This document shows positions 26,549 through 35,459 of a stretch of 35,459 nucleotides of DNA, piece by piece. The stretch's first letter is position 1. Each line of letters starts with the position of its first letter. The notes beneath the pieces are model-generated. The model saw only the letters and a list, made by a program, of their open reading frames with translations, did not search any database and was not told the origin of the DNA. The position numbers and the translations under genes are program-made. The stretch is taken from positions 1 to 35,459 of the forward strand of contig CAMKYP010000002.1 of assembly GCA_946477505.1 (NCBI GenBank), given 5' to 3'. This DNA comes from an uncultured Dechloromonas sp. (GTDB lineage Bacteria; Pseudomonadota; Gammaproteobacteria; Burkholderiales; Rhodocyclaceae).

Positions 26549-27004
26549 ATGCGCCGTTCATTCTTGTCTTATTTGCCAAGTACGTTGGTGATCGATATTC
26601 CGGAGATCGACGCGCAGCACGCGCATCTTTTTGAGCAGCTCGATGAGTTCAAGACCTCCTGCATCGACCATAACGCCTATCAGGCCGACGAGGCCGAGGC
26701 ACTTTTTGCGACGCTGGCGGCACATTGCCGGACCGAGGAGCGGCTTGCCGGCGAGGCGGGGCTCGATTTCCGGCGGCATGGCGAAAAGCACCGGGTCATG
26801 CTGCGCGGTATCCGGAAAATGCTCGATGACATGGAAAAGCCGGGCGCCGACGTATTCAGCCTGATCCGCTATGTCGATTACTGGTTCGAGCGGCATATCC
26901 AGGAGGAGGATAGGAACCTCGGCATCAACCTGAAGCAGCTGGCATTCGCCGAGGTTGGGGAGCAATTTGCCGATGAATTCCTGGGGCAGCGTACGTCGGG
27001 ATGA
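26549..27004 (+). CDS. Bacteriohemerythrin
   Basis: A 151-residue hemerythrin-fold protein. The di-iron ligands are in order: histidine 24 (DAQHAHLFEQL), histidine 59 and the EE pair at 63-64 (HCRTEERL), histidines 77 and 81 (HGEKH), histidine 116 and aspartate 121 (HIQEEDRNL). It binds oxygen reversibly and may carry, store or sense it. ATG 26549 has GGGAGG upstream; a GTG at 26507 is less likely. Confidence 0.9.
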   Translation: MRRSFLSYLPSTLVIDIPEIDAQHAHLFEQLDEFKTSCIDHNAYQADEAEALFATLAAHCRTEERLAGEAGLDFRRHGEKHRVMLRGIRKMLDDMEKPGADVFSLIRYVDYWFERHIQEEDRNLGINLKQLAFAEVGEQFADEFLGQRTSG

Positions 27005-27013
27005 GCGTTGCCG

Positions 27014-27328
27014 CTAGCCGAGCAGGGTGACACGTATTTTTTCGAACAGGCTCAGGCTGGCCCACCAGACCAGGCCTTTTTCACGAAACAGGTCGCCGCT
27101 GGGGGTTAGGGTCAATTTACGCGCCCCGAATTCGGTGCGCCCCGTTTCGGCGATAAAGCCCGACTCCATGAGATAACGGGCAATGGCTGGCTGAATCTGC
27201 TGTCCGCCCAGCGTCCAGCGCGAGCCGTATCCTTCGTCGTCACCGCTCAGCATCAGAATCGGTTCGCTGGCGATGAAACGCAGTACTTGCAGGGTTTCAG
27301 CGCGATGGGGAATGATGTTGGGCGACAT
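27014..27328 (-). CDS. Unknown protein, 104 residues, winged-helix-like
   Basis: Not recognised by name. IQPAIARYLMESGFIAETGRTEF followed by KLTLTPSGDLFREKG resembles a recognition helix and wing, and the end (WWASLSLFEKIRVTLLG) is a conserved-looking hydrophobic tail. The start is ATG 27328 with a weak ribosome site; the frame is open further but would overlap the deaminase gene. It lies 11 bases after that gene. Confidence 0.65.
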   Translation of the reverse strand: MSPNIIPHRAETLQVLRFIASEPILMLSGDDEGYGSRWTLGGQQIQPAIARYLMESGFIAETGRTEFGARKLTLTPSGDLFREKGLVWWASLSLFEKIRVTLLG

Positions 27329-27339
27329 CGGGTGTCGGC

Positions 27340-27813
27340 TCAGTAGGCAACGCGGGTCGGATTTTGGGACCAGGCGATCAGCGGCGCCAATGCGTCCGCC
27401 AGCGGATGGTGTTCCATGACAATACCGCGTTCGGTGAAATGCCGTTGCAGCTCGTCGTACAAAGCGTCGTCGCAAAAGCCGATGGCAGCGGCCTCGCTGC
27501 GGCTGTTGGCGAAAACCACCCGCTCGATGCGCGCCCAGTAGGCCGCTGCCAGGCACATCGGGCAGGGTTCGCTGGAGGTGTACAGGGTACAGCCGGTCAG
27601 GTGGAAATCACCCAGTTGCGCGCAGGCTGAGCGGATGGCGGAAATTTCGGCGTGGGCGGTGGGGTCGCGGTCGGCGACAACCCGGTTCCAGCTTTCCCCT
27701 ATGATTTGGCCATCACGGACGATGACGGCGCCAAAAGGGCCGCCGTCGCCGGCTTCGCTGCCGCATCGTGCCAATTCGACGGCACGGGTGAGGAAAACAT
27801 CGTCGGAGTTCAT
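27340..27813 (-). CDS. Zinc-dependent nucleoside/base deaminase, guanine-deaminase-like
   Basis: A 157-residue cytidine-deaminase-fold enzyme with HAE at 54-56 and PCPMC (cysteines 84 and 87), the zinc site and proton shuttle. Length and the GGPFGAVIV start fit the small guanine deaminases (GuaD of Bacillus type) and relatives; tRNA adenosine deaminase (TadA) is less likely. Guanine to xanthine is the probable reaction. It is divergent from smc, 110 bases away. Confidence 0.8.
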   Translation of the reverse strand: MNSDDVFLTRAVELARCGSEAGDGGPFGAVIVRDGQIIGESWNRVVADRDPTAHAEISAIRSACAQLGDFHLTGCTLYTSSEPCPMCLAAAYWARIERVVFANSRSEAAAIGFCDDALYDELQRHFTERGIVMEHHPLADALAPLIAWSQNPTRVAY

Positions 27814-27923
27814 GCGCTTGCCCTCGGGTTGGCGACCATGAAGCGTTTAAGGCGTCGGTGTCATGGATGCTATCATACGCCCCACCGCTGCGGTGCGGCA
27901 TGGTGCGCCGGGCGGAATAAACC

Positions 27924-30900
27924 ATGCGCCTGACCAAACTAAAACTCGCCGGCTTCAAATCCTTCGTCGATCCAACATCCGTTGCCTTGCCCGGGCAATT
28001 GGTCGGGGTCGTCGGCCCCAATGGCTGCGGCAAATCCAACATCATGGATGCCGTACGCTGGGTGCTGGGCGAATCCAAAGCCTCGGAACTGCGTGGCGAG
28101 TCGATGCAGGATGTCATCTTCAACGGCTCGACCAACCGCAAGCCGGTGTCGCGCGCCTCGGTCGAGCTGATATTCGACAACTCGCTTGGTCGGGCGATGG
28201 GGCAGTGGTCGCAGTATGGCGAGCTGTCGGTCAAGCGCGTGCTGACGCGCACCGGGCAGTCCGACTATTTCATCAATAACCAGAAGGTCCGCCGCAAGGA
28301 CATCACCGACCTGTTCCTGGGAACCGGGTTGGGGCCGCGCGCCTACGCCATCATCGGCCAGGGCATGATCTCGCGCATCATCGAGGCCAAGCCGGATGAT
28401 CTCCGCGTCTTTCTCGAGGAGGCCGCCGGCGTCACCCGCTACAAGGAGCGCCGCAAGGAAACGCAGGGCCGCCTCGAAGATACGCGCGAAAACCTGCTGC
28501 GCGTCGAGGATATCCGCGAGGAACTCGGTCACCAGATCGGTCGCCTGGAAGCGCAGGCGGAAGTGGCGCGGCGCTATCAGGCGCTCAATGAGCAGCTGGT
28601 CCGGCGCCAGCAGTTGCTCTGGTTGTTGAAGAAGCGCGAAGCGGAGGCCGAACGTCAGCGACTGGCGCTCGAAGTCGAACGCGCAACGACTGATCTCGAA
28701 GCGCAGAGCGCGGCATTGCGCGAAACCGAGGCACGTGCCGAGGAAACCCGCGAGGCGCACTTTGCCGCCGGCGACGCGCTGCATGTGGCGCAGAGCGAGA
28801 TGTATGCGGCCAATGCCGAAGTGGCGCGCATCGAGGCTGAAATCCGCCATCGCCGCGAGTCGCGCAGCCAGCTCGAAGCGCGTCTCGTGCAATTGGAGGG
28901 AGAGCTGGCGCACTGGACGGCGACCGCCGAAAAGCTGGCCGAAGACCGTCTGCGCTGGGAGGAGCAGCAGGAAATCACCCGCCTGCGCGTCGAGGAAGCT
29001 GAGGAGCGCCTGCACCAGCAAATGAACCTAGCGCCGCAGGTTGAGGAGGACCACGCCCAGGCACAGGAAGAACTGCAGCGACTGAAGACGCGTTCGACGA
29101 ACGGCGAGCAGAAGCTGGAAGTCGAGTTGACGAACAAATCGCACGCCCAGCGCGCCCTGCAGGCCATCACCCAGCGCCGCGAACGCCTGCGCGAAGAAAC
29201 CTTCGGCGACGCACCGGACGAGCTCGAACTCGCCGAAAAGGAAGAAGAGCTGTCGCTGTTGCGCGAGGAGCTTGCTGGCGATCAGGACCAGTTGCAACAA
29301 TTGCAGCAGGAAATGCCGCAGCTTGAAGCCCGCCGCCGCGAGGCGCAGGCCGAATTGCAGCGACTCGAACGCGAGCTGGCCGCCGGCCATGCCCGCCGTG
29401 CCGCGCTGGAGCAGATGCAGGTCAAGACGCAGGCAACCGGCCAACTGCCGGAGTGGCTGCGCCGTCATGGCCTGGAGGACGCCCCGCCGCTGTGGCAAAA
29501 AATTCATGTCGAGGCCGGCTGGGAAGAGGCCGTCGAAGCGGTTCTGCGCGAGCGCCTGTCGGCCATCGCCTGCGACGATCCGGCCAAACTCGACGAATGG
29601 CTGCATGACCGTCCCGAAGCGCGGCTGGCCGTGGCCCTGCCGGAAAACACGGAGGATATGGACCGGCGTTTTCGGCCGGCCAGCGGATCTCTCGCCGAGC
29701 GCCTGCGCTGCGACGATGCAGGTCTCGCCGCCGTGCTGGCGGATTGGCTGTCGCCGGTGCGCACGGCCGAAACGCTGGCCGATGCCCTGGCCGGACGCGC
29801 CGCGCTGGAAGCCGGGGCGGCGATCGTGACCCGGGGCGGCGATCTGGTCACGGCGACCAGCGTCACCTTCTTTGCCCCCGATGCCGGCGAACACGGCCTG
29901 CTCGAACGGCAGCGCGAGATCGAGACGCTGGCCGACGGCATCGCCTTGGCCGAGGAGCGCTCCGAGTCGCTGCGCGAGCAACTGGCGATGTTCGACGAGC
30001 AGGTCGGCGATAAGCAGGAGGAGATGGACGAAATCCGCCAGTACGTGACGGACCGCCAGCAGCGCGTGCATGTCGCGCAGATGGACGTGCTGAAGATGAC
30101 GCAGGCTATTGAGCGCTACAGGGAACAGAAGGAGCGGATTTCCGAGCAACTGGCCGAACTTGCCGAGGAGGAAGAGGGCGAGCGCGAGCGCGAAATGGCG
30201 GCCGACGAGCGCATCGAGGAGATTCGCGACGGACTGGCGCGCATTCGCGTCCTGGTCGCCGGTGCGCAGTCGCGCCTCGATGAATGCGAACGGGCGGTTC
30301 GCGCCGAGCGCGAGCGCAACGCCGATCTCGACCGTGCCTTGCGTGAGGCGCAGTTCTCGCTGCGCGAGGCCGACGGCAAGCTGCAGGATGTTTTCGCCCA
30401 GCAGGCCATGGCACAGCGCGAGTTGACCCGTATCGAAAAGGACAGGGCGCTGTGCGCCGAGCAGGTCGAAGCGGCGCCGCCGGATGTCATGGAAGGCCAG
30501 CTCCAGGCGGCGCTGGAAGCGCGGCAGTCGGCCGAACTGGTCCTTGCCGGCAAGCGGGACGCACTCGAAAACGCCACCAATGCCTTGCGCGCACTCGACG
30601 AACAGCGCCTTAAGATCGAGCAGGGCTTGGAGCCCTTGCGCGCGCGTATCGGCGACCTGAAATTGAAGGAACAGGCGGCGGCGCTCAATACCGAGCAGTT
30701 CGCGCTGCAGTTGCTCGAAGCCGGGGCCAACGAGGAAGCGTTGCAGGCCGAACTCGGCACGGCGCGTCCGCCGGCGCTACAAGGTGAAATTACCCGTCTG
30801 TCGAATGCCATCGCCGAACTGGGGGCGGTCAACATGGCTGCCTTGCAGGAGCTTGAAACGGCGACCGAGCGCAAGGGCTACCTCGACATGCAGGCAGCCG

Positions 30901-31436
30901 ACCTGAACGAGGCGATGGAAACGCTGGAAAACGCCATCCGCCGCATCGACCGCGAAACGCGCGACCTGCTGCAGAGCACCTTCGATACGGTCAATGGTCA
31001 TTTCGGCCAATTGTTCCCGGAGCTTTTCGGTGGTGGCCGTGCAGAATTGGTAATGACCGGCGACGAAATCCTCGATGCCGGCGTGCAGGTTATCGCCCAG
31101 CCGCCGGGCAAGAAGAACTCGACCATCCATCTGCTGTCGGGTGGGGAAAAAGCGTTGACGGCGATCGCGCTGGTCTTTTCGATGTTCCAGCTCAATCCGG
31201 CGCCGTTCTGCCTGCTTGACGAGGTCGATGCGCCGCTCGACGACACCAATACCGAGCGTTTCTGCGGCATGGTGAAGAAAATGTCAGGAGCAACCCAATT
31301 CCTGTTCATTTCCCATAATAAAATCGCGATGGAAATGGCCGAGCAGCTGGTCGGCGTCACCATGCAGGAATCCGGTGTTTCGCGCGTGGTGGAAGTGGAT
31401 ATCGAAGAAGCCTTGAAGATGAGGGATGCTGCCTGA
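27924..31436 (+). CDS. smc: Chromosome partition protein Smc
   Basis: A 1,170-residue SMC ATPase of full length. Walker A GPNGCGKS is at 31-38, followed by two long coiled-coil arms at about 165-480 and 665-1000 around a hinge at about 500-650. The ABC signature LSGGEKAL is near 1070 and Walker B FCLLDEVDAP near 1095. It organises the chromosome and helps segregation with ScpA and ScpB, which are not in the window. The start is ATG 27924 with GGCGGA upstream. It heads smc-zipA-ligA-galU, a typical betaproteobacterial order. Confidence 0.97.
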   Translation: MRLTKLKLAGFKSFVDPTSVALPGQLVGVVGPNGCGKSNIMDAVRWVLGESKASELRGESMQDVIFNGSTNRKPVSRASVELIFDNSLGRAMGQWSQYGELSVKRVLTRTGQSDYFINNQKVRRKDITDLFLGTGLGPRAYAIIGQGMISRIIEAKPDDLRVFLEEAAGVTRYKERRKETQGRLEDTRENLLRVEDIREELGHQIGRLEAQAEVARRYQALNEQLVRRQQLLWLLKKREAEAERQRLALEVERATTDLEAQSAALRETEARAEETREAHFAAGDALHVAQSEMYAANAEVARIEAEIRHRRESRSQLEARLVQLEGELAHWTATAEKLAEDRLRWEEQQEITRLRVEEAEERLHQQMNLAPQVEEDHAQAQEELQRLKTRSTNGEQKLEVELTNKSHAQRALQAITQRRERLREETFGDAPDELELAEKEEELSLLREELAGDQDQLQQLQQEMPQLEARRREAQAELQRLERELAAGHARRAALEQMQVKTQATGQLPEWLRRHGLEDAPPLWQKIHVEAGWEEAVEAVLRERLSAIACDDPAKLDEWLHDRPEARLAVALPENTEDMDRRFRPASGSLAERLRCDDAGLAAVLADWLSPVRTAETLADALAGRAALEAGAAIVTRGGDLVTATSVTFFAPDAGEHGLLERQREIETLADGIALAEERSESLREQLAMFDEQVGDKQEEMDEIRQYVTDRQQRVHVAQMDVLKMTQAIERYREQKERISEQLAELAEEEEGEREREMAADERIEEIRDGLARIRVLVAGAQSRLDECERAVRAERERNADLDRALREAQFSLREADGKLQDVFAQQAMAQRELTRIEKDRALCAEQVEAAPPDVMEGQLQAALEARQSAELVLAGKRDALENATNALRALDEQRLKIEQGLEPLRARIGDLKLKEQAAALNTEQFALQLLEAGANEEALQAELGTARPPALQGEITRLSNAIAELGAVNMAALQELETATERKGYLDMQAADLNEAMETLENAIRRIDRETRDLLQSTFDTVNGHFGQLFPELFGGGRAELVMTGDEILDAGVQVIAQPPGKKNSTIHLLSGGEKALTAIALVFSMFQLNPAPFCLLDEVDAPLDDTNTERFCGMVKKMSGATQFLFISHNKIAMEMAEQLVGVTMQESGVSRVVEVDIEEALKMRDAA

Positions 31437-31459
31437 GGCGCTCCCGGGAAGAGATCGAG

Positions 31460-35459
<4,000 letters not shown>

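Overview
The window reads as chromosomal DNA of a high-GC betaproteobacterium, most likely in the Rhodocyclaceae (Dechloromonas/Azonexus type). This is inferred from protein character and gene order: tig-clpP-clpX-lon-hupB-tRNA-Val, smc-zipA-ligA-galU, and a dapC-dapD-pilU-dapE-prmB run. No database search was possible, so genus-level placement is a guess.

Layout. (1) Positions 1-5400, minus strand, are accessory and visibly less GC-rich. They hold a compact operon of a radical SAM protein, a small GT2 glycosyltransferase and a three-part protein (glycosyltransferase, kinase-like domain, second glycosyltransferase), whose genes overlap by 4 bases. Next to it is a gene for an IncQ-type RepC-like plasmid initiator, preceded by about 460 bases of AT-rich, repeat- and palindrome-bearing DNA that ends at the tRNA-Val terminator. 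(2) 5449-11788, minus strand, is the conserved protein quality-control block: trigger factor, ClpP, ClpX, Lon, HU and tRNA-Val. (3) 11952-18113 is a tRNA-His gene carrying an integrated element. A 38-bp direct repeat of the tRNA 3' end (11991-12028 and 18076-18113) bounds a unit whose circular form would be 6,085 bp. It encodes a tyrosine integrase, a secreted protein, a small H-NS-like coiled-coil protein without a DNA-binding domain, a serine recombinase, three small unknown proteins and a putative phage/plasmid Rep protein. Several inverted repeats surround the rep gene. (4) 18171-19855, plus strand: pepD and a small lipoprotein. (5) 19860-26012, minus strand: an operon-like run of lysine/diaminopimelate biosynthesis genes (dapC, dapD, dapE) with a type IV pilus ATPase, the L3 methyltransferase PrmB and a spermidine-synthase-like protein. 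(6) 26062-27813: a lipoprotein, a bacteriohemerythrin, a small unknown protein and a zinc deaminase. (7) 27924-35459, plus strand: smc, zipA, ligA and the start of galU.

The most unusual parts are the two accessory regions. The tRNA-His element has a clear boundary and combines two chemically different recombinases, a Rep protein and several origin-like hairpins, but no recognisable coat, assembly or conjugation gene. That fits an integrative plasmid or a filamentous-phage satellite. By inserting, it also appears to have separated pepD from its upstream promoter. The radical SAM/glycosyltransferase/kinase-like operon looks like an undescribed modification pathway, but its substrate cannot be read from the window, and the cluster may continue past position 1.
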